A DNA stretch of 64,000 nucleotides from JACVRW01 sp963814095 (GTDB lineage Bacteria; Actinomycetota; Thermoleophilia; Solirubrobacterales; Thermoleophilaceae): NCBI GenBank assembly GCA_963814095.1, contig CAWFBT010000007.1, positions 62,001 through 126,000 of the forward strand. Reading direction: 5' to 3'. Within the stretch, counting starts at the first letter, position 1. Each line of letters opens with the position of its first letter. This document shows, piece after piece, positions 16,973 through 25,936 of the stretch. The notes under the pieces were generated by a model, which ran no database searches, had not been told where the DNA came from, and saw only the letters and a list, made by a program, of their open reading frames with translations. The position numbers were made by a program, and so were the translations under genes.

Positions 16973-17044
16973 GTCCCTCACCCGCGCGAATAAGGGGTGA
17001 TGCACTGCGAATTGCCGATGTAAGGGGTGCTTCTCAGGGCCATA

Positions 17045-17061
17045 GTTTCCGCTGTGGAAAC
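17045..17061. promoter_or_regulatory. Short perfect inverted repeat upstream of ParB-like gene
   Basis: GTTTCC-GCTGT-GGAAAC lies 10 bases before the ATG at 17072. A direct repeat TAAGGGGTG occurs at 16991 and 17021 just upstream. Together they could be a regulator site, but no regulator can be named. Confidence 0.3.
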
Positions 17062-17071
17062 GGGAAACCTC

Positions 17072-17503
17072 ATGGTCGATGCCGGAACGGCCTTCGCGCG
17101 TTCGCAGTGGCGCCGCCGCCGAGCGCGGGCCGCGAACTGGGTGCTGCGCAGGGGCGGAGCGGGGCGCCTCGCCACGCTCGAGCAGGATCTCGGCGCGGTG
17201 CCCGGCAGGCGCCGCAGCGCGGGTTTGCACGCCGTTCCGCTCGACTCGATCGTCGGTACCGCCGAGGCCGCCAAGGCTCGGACCTTCGACGCCTCCTTCC
17301 GGCCGCCGGCCTCGAGCCGGCGCCGTTGGGAGGGGCTCTGGCTCGCGACTCGGCGCGGCCGCCAGCTGCCGCCCATCTCGCTCTACCGGCTCGGCGAGTG
17401 CCATTACGTCGACGACGGCCACCACCGCGTGTCGGTGGCGCGTGCCCTTGGCATGGCGGCGATCGACGCGGAGGTCACGGAGCTGGCGGGCGCCTGCCTG
17501 TGA
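17072..17503 (+). CDS. ParB-like nuclease domain protein of unknown function
   Basis: The 143-residue protein ends in LPPISLYRLGECHYVDDGHHRVSVARALGM, matching the ParB/Srx-type core (GxxxxxxDGHHRxxVA) found in many small actinobacterial proteins. A basic N-terminus (RSQWRRRRARAA) and LHAVPLDSIVGT precede it. The genuine chromosome-segregation ParB domains are absent, so this is one of the stand-alone sulfiredoxin-fold proteins with unproven nuclease or nucleotide-hydrolase activity. ATG 17072 is chosen since the upstream in-frame 15 codons lack an RBS. Its stop nearly overlaps the next gene. Confidence 0.78.
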   Translation: MVDAGTAFARSQWRRRRARAANWVLRRGGAGRLATLEQDLGAVPGRRRSAGLHAVPLDSIVGTAEAAKARTFDASFRPPASSRRRWEGLWLATRRGRQLPPISLYRLGECHYVDDGHHRVSVARALGMAAIDAEVTELAGACL

Positions 17504-17514
17504 TCATCCTCGCC

Positions 17515-17997
17515 ATGGCACCGGTCCGGTCGGCCCAGGCGGTGGATTGCGCGGCGATCGCGGACATCTACAACGAGGCGATCGCCGAAGGGCGCTCGAC
17601 CTTCGAGACTGAGCCGCGCTCGGCCACGGACGTCGAGGGCTGGCTCGACTCCGCGCTGCTCGTCGGGACGATCGGCAGCGACGTGGCCGGCTGGGCGCGG
17701 CTGACGCCCTACAGCCCGCGCGCCTGCTACTCCGGGATCGCCGAGGGCAGCGTCTACGTGCGCGCGAGCCGGCGTGGGCACGGCCTGGGCCGGGCGCTTG
17801 CCGGCGCGCTCACGGAGGAGGCGGAGCGCGCCGGGCTCCACAAGATCGTCGGCAAGCTGTTCGCCGACAACGAGGCAAGCCGCCGGCTCGTCGCCCGTCA
17901 CGGCTTCCGTGAGGTCGGCGTCCACCTGAGGCACGGCCAGATCGACGGCGACTGGCGCGACGTCGTCCTTGTCGAGAAGCTGCTCGGCAGCGGCTGA
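17515..17997 (+). CDS. GNAT N-acetyltransferase, phosphinothricin-acetyltransferase-like
   Basis: A 160-residue acetyltransferase of the Pat/Bar subfamily: IADIYNEAIAEGRSTFETEP near the N-terminus, GWARLTPYSPRACYSGIAEGSVYV in the core, the acetyl-CoA loop RRGHGLGRALAGAL, and GKLFADNEASRRLVARHGFREVG at the C-terminus. It probably acetylates the amino group of a small molecule such as phosphinothricin, methionine sulfone or a similar analogue. ATG 17515 fits the family length; a GTG at 17500 overlapping the previous stop would add five residues. Confidence 0.9.
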   Translation: MAPVRSAQAVDCAAIADIYNEAIAEGRSTFETEPRSATDVEGWLDSALLVGTIGSDVAGWARLTPYSPRACYSGIAEGSVYVRASRRGHGLGRALAGALTEEAERAGLHKIVGKLFADNEASRRLVARHGFREVGVHLRHGQIDGDWRDVVLVEKLLGSG

Positions 17998-18002
17998 GCC
18001 GC

Positions 18003-19025
18003 TCAGCTCGAGAGCGTGCCAGGCAGCCCGAAGCGCTCGAACAGCCCCGGCGTCCTGAACGCAACCACGTCGGCGATCGCCTCGCCCCTGAAGGTGAGCA
18101 CGTCGAGCGCGACGGGCATGTAGCCGCGGTCGTCGTCGTTCCAGCGGTAGGCGGCCAGGGCGGGCTGGCCGTTCGCGCTCGACTGGATGTAGCGCAGGTC
18201 GGCCGCCGGCAGGCTCGGCATGAGCCAGGATGCCGCGATCGCCTGGCGGCCCCGGCACCAGCCTTCGTACGGGGGCATCGCGAAGGTCGCGTCCTCGGCG
18301 AGCATCGAGAGGATCGTGTCGACGTCGCCGCGCTCGAACGCGTCGCTGAAGCGCTCCACGACCCTGCGCACGCGCTTGTTCCCGAGCGAGCGCACGGTGG
18401 CCTGCTGGCTGTGCTCGGGGAGCCGCTTGTCAACCGTCGCCCGCGCGCGCTGCAGCGAGCTGTTGACCGAGGCGACGGTCGTGTCCATCGTCCCCGCGAC
18501 CTCGCGTGCCGAGAAGCCGAGCACCTCGCGCAGGATCAGCACGGCGCGCTGACGCGCAGGCAGGTGCTGAAGGGCGGCGATGAAGGCGAGCTCCACCGCT
18601 TCGCGCTGCTCGTAGCGCGCCTCCGGAGCCGCGTAGCCGTCGTCGATCTCGCCGTCGGGGTAGGGCTCGATCCAGGTGCCGTCGGCGAGCGGCTCGCCGT
18701 GGTCGGCGGGATCGCTCGCCCCGCCCTGGTCCATCGGCAGTACGCGCGCCGGCCGGCGCGCGAGCGCGTCGAGGCAGACGTTCGTCGCGATCCGGTACAG
18801 CCAGTTCCTGAGCGAGCGCTGACGCGAGAGCCGCGGGAGCCCGCGCCAGGCGCGCAGCAGCACCTCCTGGAGCGCGTCCTCGGCGTCGTGGAGCGATCCC
18901 AGCATGCGATAGCAGTGGGCGTGCAGCTCCGCGCCGTAGCGCTCGACGAGGCGGCGGTAGGCGTCGGGATCGCCCTCGCGGGCCGCTTCGAAGAGCTCGT
19001 GTTCGAGAACTGGTGGTCCCATCAT
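18003..19025 (-). CDS. ECF-type sigma factor with C-terminal SnoaL-like domain
   Basis: A 340-residue sigma-70 family protein. Region 2 is seen in DAEDALQEVLLRAWRGL and RSLRNWLYRIATNVCLDAL, region 4 in LPARQRAVLILREVLGFSAREVAG and TVASVNSSLQRARATVDK. A further 120 residues (from about 215) form a SnoaL/NTF2-like domain (VERFSDAFERGDVDTILSML) typical of the ECF41/ECF56-type sigma factors that have no separate anti-sigma gene and are held in check by this domain. It is divergent from two VOC genes, its probable targets. Start at the MMGPP methionines; the open frame extends further upstream without an RBS. Confidence 0.88.
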   Translation of the reverse strand: MMGPPVLEHELFEAAREGDPDAYRRLVERYGAELHAHCYRMLGSLHDAEDALQEVLLRAWRGLPRLSRQRSLRNWLYRIATNVCLDALARRPARVLPMDQGGASDPADHGEPLADGTWIEPYPDGEIDDGYAAPEARYEQREAVELAFIAALQHLPARQRAVLILREVLGFSAREVAGTMDTTVASVNSSLQRARATVDKRLPEHSQQATVRSLGNKRVRRVVERFSDAFERGDVDTILSMLAEDATFAMPPYEGWCRGRQAIAASWLMPSLPAADLRYIQSSANGQPALAAYRWNDDDRGYMPVALDVLTFRGEAIADVVAFRTPGLFERFGLPGTLSS

Positions 19026-19059
19026 CCAAGAAGGTAGACCGCCGCCGGCACTCAAACTC

Positions 19060-19075
19060 ATCGGTTCGGACCGAT
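19060..19075. promoter_or_regulatory. Inverted repeat between ECF sigma gene and VOC operon
   Basis: ATCGGT-TCGG-ACCGAT is a perfect 6-4-6 inverted repeat centred in the divergent region, 35 bases from the sigma gene start and about 63 from the VOC start. It is well placed as an operator for either promoter. The binding protein is unknown. Confidence 0.4.
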
Positions 19076-19137
19076 TAGTTGGCGCTTCCATGGGCGTCTT
19101 ACCGGGTAGAGCGGCAGCGGAAGGGGTGCACAACGTG

Positions 19138-19530
19138 ATGATCAGCGCGATCAGCAAGGTCGTCGTCCCCGTGGACGATCAGGTCCGCGCCAAGGAATTC
19201 TGGACGAGCCGGCTCGGCTTCGACGTCGTATCGGACGAGTCCTACGGCGACGAGCGCTGGATAGAGGTGTGTCCTCCGTCGGGTGGGCCCGTCATCGTGC
19301 TGAGCCCGCGCAAGGGCGCCGACGCCCCTCGCGACGTCCCCGATCAGCTGCCCCACTCCCCCGTGTTCTTCACCTGCGACGACATCGAGGCGACCCACCG
19401 CGAGCTCATCGAGCGCGGCGTGCGTTTCCCGGTGCCCCCGGCCAGGATGCACTTCGGCTGGTGGTCGCTCTTCGAGGACGACGAGGGCACCCGCTACGCA
19501 CTCGGTCAGTGGGACTCGAGGCAGGCATGA
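19138..19530 (+). CDS. VOC (glyoxalase/bleomycin-resistance) family protein
   Basis: A single-module 130-residue VOC protein: KVVVPVDDQVRAKEFWTSRLGFDVV at the N-terminus, WIEVCPPSGGPVIVL in the middle and LFEDDEGTRYALGQ at the end give the paired beta-alpha-beta-beta-beta pattern with likely metal ligands. It has no clear substrate; relatives include glyoxalase I-like and dioxygenase-like enzymes. ATG 19138 is preferred; GTG 19135 is possible. Its stop overlaps the next VOC gene (ATGA), and the pair is divergent from an ECF sigma factor, a common arrangement for that sigma group. Confidence 0.85.
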   Translation: MISAISKVVVPVDDQVRAKEFWTSRLGFDVVSDESYGDERWIEVCPPSGGPVIVLSPRKGADAPRDVPDQLPHSPVFFTCDDIEATHRELIERGVRFPVPPARMHFGWWSLFEDDEGTRYALGQWDSRQA

Positions 19531-20303
19531 GCGAGCGCGACGGCTACGCGCACGGCGTGCCCTGCGCTCTCGCGGGCGCCTTTCCAGACCCGGGCGCCGC
19601 GGCGCGCTTCTACGGCGAGCTGCTCGGCTGGGAGGTCGAGCCGGAGGGCGACGCCCATCTGCTGTGCCGCCTGCGCGGGCGTGAGGCGGCGATGATCGGC
19701 ATGGCCTCGGATGCCTCGGCCCCCGAAGCCGCGCTGTGGATCACGCACATCTGGGTGGATGACGCCGGCGACACCGCGCGGAGCGTGAGCGCCGCGGGCG
19801 GCACGGTCCTCGCCGAGCCGTTCGACGCCGCGGGCGGCTCCCGCGTGGCCGTGGTGGCGGACCCGCAGGGTGCCGTGTTCGCGCTCCTGCAGGCGGGTGA
19901 GGTGCGCGGCGCCCAGGTCGTCAACGAGCCGGGCGCGTGGGCGATGAGCATGCTCGCGACCTCCGACCCCGAGGCGGCGAAGGGTTTCTACGGCCGGGTG
20001 TTCGGCTGGGAGACCGACGAGTTCGAAGGTTTCTGGCTGTGGCGCCTGCCGGGCTATGTGGGCGGCGAGCCGACGCAGCCCGTCGCGCGCGACGTGATCG
20101 GCGCGATGATGCCCGCCGAGGGACGCCCGCCGGGCTGGGACGTGAACTTCTGGGTCCACGACGCCGACGAGACGGCCGCCCGCGCCGCGGAGCTCGGCGG
20201 CGAGGTGGTTGTGCCCCCATTCGACGGGCCGGTCACGCGCGACGCGGTGCTCGCCGACCCGCAGGGCGGCGTCTTCTCGGTCACCACCGCGCCCGCCCCT
20301 TGA
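19527..20303 (+). CDS. Two-module VOC family protein
   Basis: The 258-residue protein holds two tandem VOC modules: residues about 10-125 (PCALAGAFPDPGAAARFYGELLGWEV ... VVADPQGAVFALLQA) and about 135-255 (MLATSDPEAAKGFYGRVFGWETDE ... VLADPQGGVFSVTT). Tandem modules are usual in the CFP32/hydroxylase-like group of actinobacteria. Substrate unknown. It overlaps the preceding VOC stop by four bases, and its TGA overlaps the start of the next gene, so all three are likely one operon. Confidence 0.87.
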   Translation: MSERDGYAHGVPCALAGAFPDPGAAARFYGELLGWEVEPEGDAHLLCRLRGREAAMIGMASDASAPEAALWITHIWVDDAGDTARSVSAAGGTVLAEPFDAAGGSRVAVVADPQGAVFALLQAGEVRGAQVVNEPGAWAMSMLATSDPEAAKGFYGRVFGWETDEFEGFWLWRLPGYVGGEPTQPVARDVIGAMMPAEGRPPGWDVNFWVHDADETAARAAELGGEVVVPPFDGPVTRDAVLADPQGGVFSVTTAPAP

Positions 20304-21656
20304 GCCCTCTCGAGGGCGGCCTGCTGCTCGTCGGCAGCCCCGGATACGAGGAGGCGCGGCGGCCCGCGATCGCGCGCTTCGACGACGTCGAGCCGCGCGC
20401 CGTGGCGCGCTGCCGGAGCGAGGCCGACGTTGCAGCCGCGCTCGCCTACGCCCGCTCGGAGGGCCTCCCCAGTTGCGCTGCGCAGCGGCGGCCACTGCTT
20501 CGCCGGTCGCTCGTCGACCGATGGACTGGTCATCGACGTCTCCCCCATGAGCTCGGTCTCGCTCGACGACGAGCTCGCCACGGTCGGCGCCGGCGCTCGG
20601 CTCGGCAGCGTGTACGACGCGCTCGCCCGTGAAGGCCGCACGCTCGCCGCCGGCTGCGGTCCCGAGGTCGGCATCGCCGGGCTCACCCTTGGCGGCGGGC
20701 TGGGCATCCTCGGCCGCCTGCACGGCCTGACCGCGGACAGCCTGCGCGCGGCGCGCGTCGTGCTCGCCGATGGGAGCGTGGTCGACGTGAGCGAGCAGAG
20801 CGAGCCGGACCTCTTCTGGGCGCTGCGCGGCTCGGGAGGAGGACAGTTCGGCGTCGTGACATCGCTCGTCTTGCAGACGCTGCGGGCGCCGCCGGTCGCA
20901 ACGTGCATCCGCCTGGCCTGGCCGCACGAGCACGCCGCCGGGCTCGCTGCGGCCTGGCAGGAGTGGTCACCGGACGCACCCGACGCGATCGCCGCGAGCC
21001 TGCTGCTCACGGCCCCGCCCGATCCTGCACGACCGGTCACCGCGAACGTCTTCGGCGCCATGGCGGGCGACTCGGAGCAGACCGCCGCGCTGCTCGCCGA
21101 GCTCGTGGAGCGCGTCGGCGCCAGGCCGCTCTCGTCTCAGCTGGTCGAGACGCCCTACCGCGAGGCGAAGCGATGGCTGGCGGAGCACGGGCCCGGCGAG
21201 GACGTCCCCGGCGGGCATCCCTACTGCAAGTCCGAGTTCTTCAGGGAGCGGCTCCCCGGCGATGCGATCGAGCAGCTGATCGGGCTGCTCGCCGCGGGCC
21301 GGCGCACCGGCGAGTCCCGCGAGCTCGACTTCAGCCCGTGGGGCGGCGCCTACAACCGAGTCCCGGCGGACTCCACCGCCTTCCCGCACCGGGACGCGCG
21401 CTTCCTGTTGAAGCCGGGCATCGTGCTCGCGCCAGGCGCCGACCGCGACGCCGGACGCCGCTGGCTCGCCGAGGCGTGGGAGACAACCCATCCATACGGA
21501 ACCGGCGGCGCGTACGTCAACTTCCCGGACCCGGAGCTCGAGGACGCGCAGCGGGCCTACCACCGCGAGAACCTCGAGCGCCTCGAGCGCGTCAAGGCGG
21601 CCTACGACCCCGAGGACGTGTTCCGCTTCCCGCAGTCGGTGAGCCCGGCCGGCTAG
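20300..21656 (+). CDS. FAD-linked (BBE/PCMH-type) oxidoreductase, apparent frameshift
   Basis: A berberine-bridge-like oxidase in two frames. From TTG 20300 comes ARFDDVEPRAVARCRSEADV and AALAYARSEGLP, then at the CCCC run 20467-20470 the frame moves and continues with VALRSGGHCFAGRSSTDGLV, which contains the His that links FAD. Removing one C restores EGLPVALRSGGH. The rest includes VGIAGLTLGGGLGILGRLHG, the substrate domain, and a C-terminal BBE motif (NFPDPELEDAQRAYHRENLERL). The likely full length is about 452 residues. A single indel in an otherwise intact gene suggests a sequencing error, not decay. Follows the VOC pair. Confidence 0.85.
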
Positions 21657-22501
21657 CCCGGAACGTAGGCGAGCGAATCCGGGTTCGGACCCGTCCGGCC
21701 CTTCTCGCCGCGGTCGAGCGCGTCGATCTTCTCCGAGTCGCCGGACTCGAGCTCGAAGTCGAAGAGCTCGAAGTTCTCCCTGATCCGCTCCGGCGTCGTC
21801 GACTTCGGGAAGACGATGTTGCCGCGCTCGATGTGCCAGCGCAGCACCACCTGGGCGGGCGTGCGGCCGAGTCGCTCGGCGATCTCGGTGATCACCGGGT
21901 CGTCGAGCACCGCCCCCTGCGCGATCGGCGACCACGCCTCGGTGGCGATCCCGTGCTCGCGTCCGTAGTCGGCAACCTCGGCGTTCAGCAGATACGGATG
22001 CAGCTCGATCTGGTTGACCGCCGGCGTCACGTCGGCCTCGCCGGCGAGCCGCTCCAGATGGGCGACCTGGAAGTTCGAGACACCGACCGAGCGCGAGCGG
22101 CCGTCGCGCTGGAACTCCTCGAGGGTCTTCCAGGTCGAGACGTAGTCGCCGCCGTAGAGCGTCGGCAGCGGCCAGTGGATCAGGAAGAGGTCGACGTAGT
22201 CGAACCCGAGCGCCTCGAGCGTGGCGTCGAACGCGCGGCGCGCGTCGTCGGGCTCGTGAAAGCCGTTGTTCAGCTTGCTCGTGACGTAGACCTCCGAGCG
22301 GTCCAGACCGGAGGCTCGGATCGCCTCGCCCACACCTTGCTCGTTGCCGTACATCTCGGCTGTGTCGATGTGGCGGTAGCCGACCCGCAGCGCCTCGGCC
22401 ACGGCCTCGGCGGTCTCGGCGGGTTCGATCTGGAACACGCCGAAGCCGAGCTGCGGGATGGATTGGCCGTCGTTCAGTTGAATCGTGGGGACCGCGCTCA
22501 T
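21653..22501 (-). CDS. Aldo/keto reductase
   Basis: A 282-residue NADPH-dependent TIM-barrel oxidoreductase of the 2,5-diketo-gluconic-acid-reductase-like group. The catalytic tetrad is visible: Asp46 and Tyr51 in YRHIDTAEMYGNE, Lys76 in VTSKLNN and His109 in FLIHWPLP. The cofactor end has FPKSTTPERIRENFELFDF. Substrate unproven; such enzymes reduce aldehydes and keto-sugars. Convergent with the preceding FAD oxidase gene (stops overlap by three bases). Confidence 0.93.
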   Translation of the reverse strand: MSAVPTIQLNDGQSIPQLGFGVFQIEPAETAEAVAEALRVGYRHIDTAEMYGNEQGVGEAIRASGLDRSEVYVTSKLNNGFHEPDDARRAFDATLEALGFDYVDLFLIHWPLPTLYGGDYVSTWKTLEEFQRDGRSRSVGVSNFQVAHLERLAGEADVTPAVNQIELHPYLLNAEVADYGREHGIATEAWSPIAQGAVLDDPVITEIAERLGRTPAQVVLRWHIERGNIVFPKSTTPERIRENFELFDFELESGDSEKIDALDRGEKGRTGPNPDSLAYVPG

Positions 22502-22542
22502 GGCGTCATGCTTACCCACTGCGCGGAAGCGCACTCACCGCC

Positions 22543-22734
22543 ATGGAGTTCAGCTACAGCGTCACGAAGGACGGCCGGGTCCGGATCGCATTCCGCGGTC
22601 GCCACGTCGTGACCGTCGCCGGCCCGCGCGCGGGGCGCCTCGCGAGCCAGCTCACGACAGCCGGCGACGAGGAGACGCAGCAGCTCCTCGCCCGCGCGAC
22701 GGGCAACTTCAAGCGCGGGAACGAGCGCCGCTAG
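22543..22734 (+). CDS. Small conserved protein of unknown function
   Basis: A 63-residue protein that looks like a widely conserved bacterial family: pattern EFSYSVTKDGRVRIAFRGRH, a Val/Thr strand, then EETQQLLARATGNFKRGNER at the C-terminus. The TGNFKRGNE ending is a typical family feature as I remember it. It is small, soluble and basic; no function is known to me. It is divergent from the aldo-keto reductase gene and convergent with the MMPL gene (stops overlap by four bases). Confidence 0.8.
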   Translation: MEFSYSVTKDGRVRIAFRGRHVVTVAGPRAGRLASQLTTAGDEETQQLLARATGNFKRGNERR

Positions 22735-24914
22735 GCGGGTGTCTTGACGCGCTCGGCCTCGCTGGGGGCCCGCTCGTCGATGCTCTCCACGAGGTGGCCC
22801 TCGAGCGACACGTCCGGCAGCAGCCGGTCGAGCCAGCGCGGCAGCCACCAGGCACGGTCTCCCAGCAGGGTCACGACCGCCGGGGCGATCACGAGCCGCA
22901 CGATCAGCACGTCGATCAGGATCGCCAGGCCGAGCCCGACGCCGAACATCTTCGCGATCACGTCCGGTTGCGTGACGAACGCAAGGAACACGGCCGACAT
23001 GATCAGCCCGGCGAAGAGCACCACCTTGCCGATTCGCGACATGCCCGTGATGACGCTCTGACGGGGGCGCTCGCCGTGGTTGTAGGCCTCGTGCATGCGC
23101 GAGAGCAGGAAGACGTTGTAATCCATGCTCAGGCCGAACAGGATCGCGAACAGCATCACCGGGATGAAGGAGACGATCGGCACGCCGCTGTCGACGCCGA
23201 TCAGGCTCGCCCCGATCCCCTCCTGGAACACGGCCACGACGACGCCGTAGGCGGCGCCGACCGAGAGCAGGTTGAAGACCGCCGAGACGAGCGGGATCCA
23301 GAGCGAGCGGAAGGCCGCGATGAGGAGCAGCACCGAGAGCCCGATCACGACAGCGATGAAGAGCGGCAGCCGCGAGGCCACCTTGTCCGAGAAGTCCTCG
23401 AAGCCGGCCGTGTTGCCGCCCACGTAGACCTTCAGGGGCGTGCCCTCCGTGGCGGCGGGGATCACGTCGTCGCGGAGCCGCGCGAGCAGGTCGCTCGTGC
23501 GCTCATCCTGGGGCGCGGTCGTCGGAACGGCGAAGATCGTGGCCATCTCGCCGTCGCGCGACGGCTGCGGCGGCGCGACCGCGCTGACGCCCTCCGTGTC
23601 CGCCACGGCGCGGCGCAGCTCGGCGAGCTGTTGCTGTGTCTGCGGGTCGTCGCGCGGCGTGTCGACCGCGAGTAGGAACGGACCGTTGGAGCCGGGGCCG
23701 AACGCCTCGCTCAGCTCGTCGTAGGCCACGCGCTGCGTCTTCGACTCGGGCTGGTTGCCGTCGTCCGGCTGGCCGAGGCGCATCTGCGTCAGCGGCACCG
23801 CGAAGACCAGCAGCACGAGCACGCCGGCGGCGATCGACATCCAGGGCCGCGCGGTCACGCGCTCGCCCCAGCGCCGGAACGCGGGCGAGGGCTGGACGTG
23901 CTCCGGCTTCTTCGGCTTCAGCCAGCGCGCGAGCGCGCCCATCATGATCGGCAGGATCGTGAGCGCGGAGACCACCACGGCGCCGACCCCGATCGCCGCA
24001 GCGATGCCCAGCTTGCCGATCAGCGGGATGCCGATCACGAGCAGCCCGGCGATGGCCACCATCACGATCAGGCCGGCCGCGACCACGGAGGCGCCCGAGG
24101 TCGCCGCCGACTTGGCGGCGGCGTCGCGCGTGCTGTCGCCGAGCGCAACCTGCTCTCTGTAGCGGCCGATGATGAGCAGCGAGTAGTCGATGCCGGCGCC
24201 CAGCCCGAGCATCACCGCGATGACCGTCGCGAACTGCGGCAGGCCGAGCGGCTCGGCGAGCGCGGCGAGCAGGATCTGTCCGGCCATCACGCCGAGCAGC
24301 GCGCCGACGATCGTGGCTGCCATCGCTGCTCCCGAACGGAACAGGATGGTGAGCAGGACGATCGCGACGGCGACCCCGATCAGCTCGCCGACCGGGGCAT
24401 CCTGCTCCGAGGCGAGATCGATGAGCACGCCGCGCGCGGCGACGTCGACGCCATCCTGCTCGGCGGTGCGGGCGGCCTCTTCGAGCTTCTCGCCGTCCTC
24501 CTTGTCGAGGTCGGTCGCCTCGACGTCGTAGCGCACATCGGAGGCCGCGATGCGGCCGTCCTCGGACACCCTGCCATCGCGTCCGAACGGGTTCTCGACC
24601 GTCTCGACGTGAGGCAGCTTCGCCACGTCGGCGAGCGCCCCATCGACCGCCTCGCGGTTCTGCGGATCGGTGATCCTGCCCTCGTCGACGCTGAAGACGA
24701 GCGTCGAGTCGGCACCGGCGAAGGCGGGGCTGTGCGCCTTGAAGAGGTCAAGCGCCTGCTGGGATTCCGTTCCCGGAATCGAGAAGTCGTCGGCGGCCTC
24801 CCCGCCGGCTCCGGCCGCGACGCCGAGCAGGATGAGGACGACGATTGCGACCGCGAGGCTGCGCTTCCAGTGTTGGGCAAGCGTGCGGGCGAGACGCGCG
24901 AGAAGCTCGGACAT
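22731..24914 (-). CDS. MMPL-family RND-type membrane transporter
   Basis: A 727-residue protein with the duplicated MmpL layout: an N-terminal helix (SLAVAIVVLILLGVAAG), an extracytoplasmic domain (about 40-165), helices 2-6 including LGLGAGIDYSLLIIGRYRE, a second helix near residue 355, a second outer domain, and helices with FGLSMDYNVFLLSRMHEAY. The paired Asp-Tyr elements are the proton-relay residues. The TQMRLGQPDDG stretch after helix 7 is typical. MMPL proteins export lipids, siderophores or drugs; the substrate cannot be read. It stands alone, with no regulator or adaptor nearby. Confidence 0.93.
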   Translation of the reverse strand: MSELLARLARTLAQHWKRSLAVAIVVLILLGVAAGAGGEAADDFSIPGTESQQALDLFKAHSPAFAGADSTLVFSVDEGRITDPQNREAVDGALADVAKLPHVETVENPFGRDGRVSEDGRIAASDVRYDVEATDLDKEDGEKLEEAARTAEQDGVDVAARGVLIDLASEQDAPVGELIGVAVAIVLLTILFRSGAAMAATIVGALLGVMAGQILLAALAEPLGLPQFATVIAVMLGLGAGIDYSLLIIGRYREQVALGDSTRDAAAKSAATSGASVVAAGLIVMVAIAGLLVIGIPLIGKLGIAAAIGVGAVVVSALTILPIMMGALARWLKPKKPEHVQPSPAFRRWGERVTARPWMSIAAGVLVLLVFAVPLTQMRLGQPDDGNQPESKTQRVAYDELSEAFGPGSNGPFLLAVDTPRDDPQTQQQLAELRRAVADTEGVSAVAPPQPSRDGEMATIFAVPTTAPQDERTSDLLARLRDDVIPAATEGTPLKVYVGGNTAGFEDFSDKVASRLPLFIAVVIGLSVLLLIAAFRSLWIPLVSAVFNLLSVGAAYGVVVAVFQEGIGASLIGVDSGVPIVSFIPVMLFAILFGLSMDYNVFLLSRMHEAYNHGERPRQSVITGMSRIGKVVLFAGLIMSAVFLAFVTQPDVIAKMFGVGLGLAILIDVLIVRLVIAPAVVTLLGDRAWWLPRWLDRLLPDVSLEGHLVESIDERAPSEAERVKTPA

Positions 24915-24966
24915 AGGGGTAGGCAGGGGTCGAGGGTGGGCCGCGACCTAAGCTAGCAAGCGCCCC

Positions 24967-25282
24967 TCAGGCCCGGGCCGCGACCTCGCGATGACGGCCT
25001 CCGAGCTTCGACAGGCCGAACGTGAGCAGGGCAAGCGCGATCGCCACCGCGGCTGAGAAGAGCGCGCACGAGCTCCCAGCGGCGCGAGGCGGGATCGTAG
25101 AGCGCACCGACCGCCAGCGTGACCACGGCGAAGATGTTGCTGAGGTTCGTGAAGTAGCTGAAGTAGTTGGTCAGCCGAAACGACGGCACATCGAGCGCAT
25201 GGATCAGGTTGACCGTGAGCGCGGTGGCGCCGAGCAGCGCGACCGCCGCCCGCAGCAGCCGCACGACGGGTTGGGTCGTCAC
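24967..25282 (-). CDS. Short Pr6Pr-like membrane protein, apparent frameshift
   Basis: From the ATG the protein reads LRAAVALLGATALTVNLIHA and FRLTNYFSYFTNLSNIFAVV, the N-terminal signature of Pr6Pr family integral membrane proteins. After SRRWELVRA the frame runs into non-hydrophobic sequence, while another frame supplies FSAAVAIALALLTFGLSKLG and a stop at 24967. Joining them would give about 105 residues and three helices, shorter than full Pr6Pr proteins (about 200), so it may be a truncated relative with an additional small indel in a GC-repeat near 25063. Function unknown. Confidence 0.5.
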
Positions 25283-25336
25283 CGCCCGAAGGATCGCTCG
25301 AGCACCAGTCGTACCCGCCTCGAGCGGCGGCCCCGC

Positions 25337-25894
25337 TCAAGCGCGCGCGTAACGGAGATAGACGACGCGCGACCCGAACCTGCGCGTCTCGAGCAGCTCG
25401 AGGTCGAGCTTGGCCTCGAGCGGCGGGAAGTAGGAGGTGCCGCCACCGACCATCACGGGGTTGACGAACAGCCCGTACTCGTCGACGAGGCCGGCTCTCA
25501 CGAGCGTTGCGGCAAGGCCGGCGCCGCCGACGGCGAGTGGCCCGCCGGGCTGCTCCTTCAGGCGCCTGACCTCCGTCACGGCGTCACCCTCGACGAGCGT
25601 CGCCGCCGGCCCGACCTCCTCGAGGGTCGTCGAGAAAACGAACTTCGGGGTTGCCTGCCAGTTGCGGGCGAACTCGAGCTCCGTGTCGCTCCCCGCATTG
25701 CCCTCGTTCACGTCGTCCCAGGGCCTCATCGTCTCGTACAGCCGCCGTCCGCAGAGGTGCCCGCCGAGCTCTTTCATCTGCTCGTTGTGGAAGCCGTGCA
25801 GCTCCTCATCGGGCACGGCCCAGTCGAACTTTCCTTCCGCGTCGGCGATGTAGCCGTCCAGCGAGACCCCAATCGAGTACATCAGCTTCCTCAT
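25337..25894 (-). CDS. RibD C-terminal / dihydrofolate-reductase-fold protein
   Basis: A 185-residue protein with MYSIGVSLDGYIADAEGKFDW at the N-terminus and the nucleotide-binding region PLAVGGAGLAATLVRAGLVDEY, then LFVNPVMVGGGTSYFPP. This is the RibD_C-like reductase family common in soil actinobacteria, usually annotated dihydrofolate reductase family. Physiological substrate unknown; true folate reduction is unlikely. A second member occurs at 30787. Confidence 0.9.
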   Translation of the reverse strand: MRKLMYSIGVSLDGYIADAEGKFDWAVPDEELHGFHNEQMKELGGHLCGRRLYETMRPWDDVNEGNAGSDTELEFARNWQATPKFVFSTTLEEVGPAATLVEGDAVTEVRRLKEQPGGPLAVGGAGLAATLVRAGLVDEYGLFVNPVMVGGGTSYFPPLEAKLDLELLETRRFGSRVVYLRYARA

Positions 25895-25936
25895 GTACGA
25901 CCCCTCCTCAGCTCCGCTTGAACCACGCTCTGTACG

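Noticed and set aside
15484..17997. Very long plus-strand open frame of about 837 codons
   Set aside because: It is the out-of-frame shadow of the MocR-type gene joined to the genuine GNAT gene at 17515; the Arg/Pro/Gly-rich part has no protein features.
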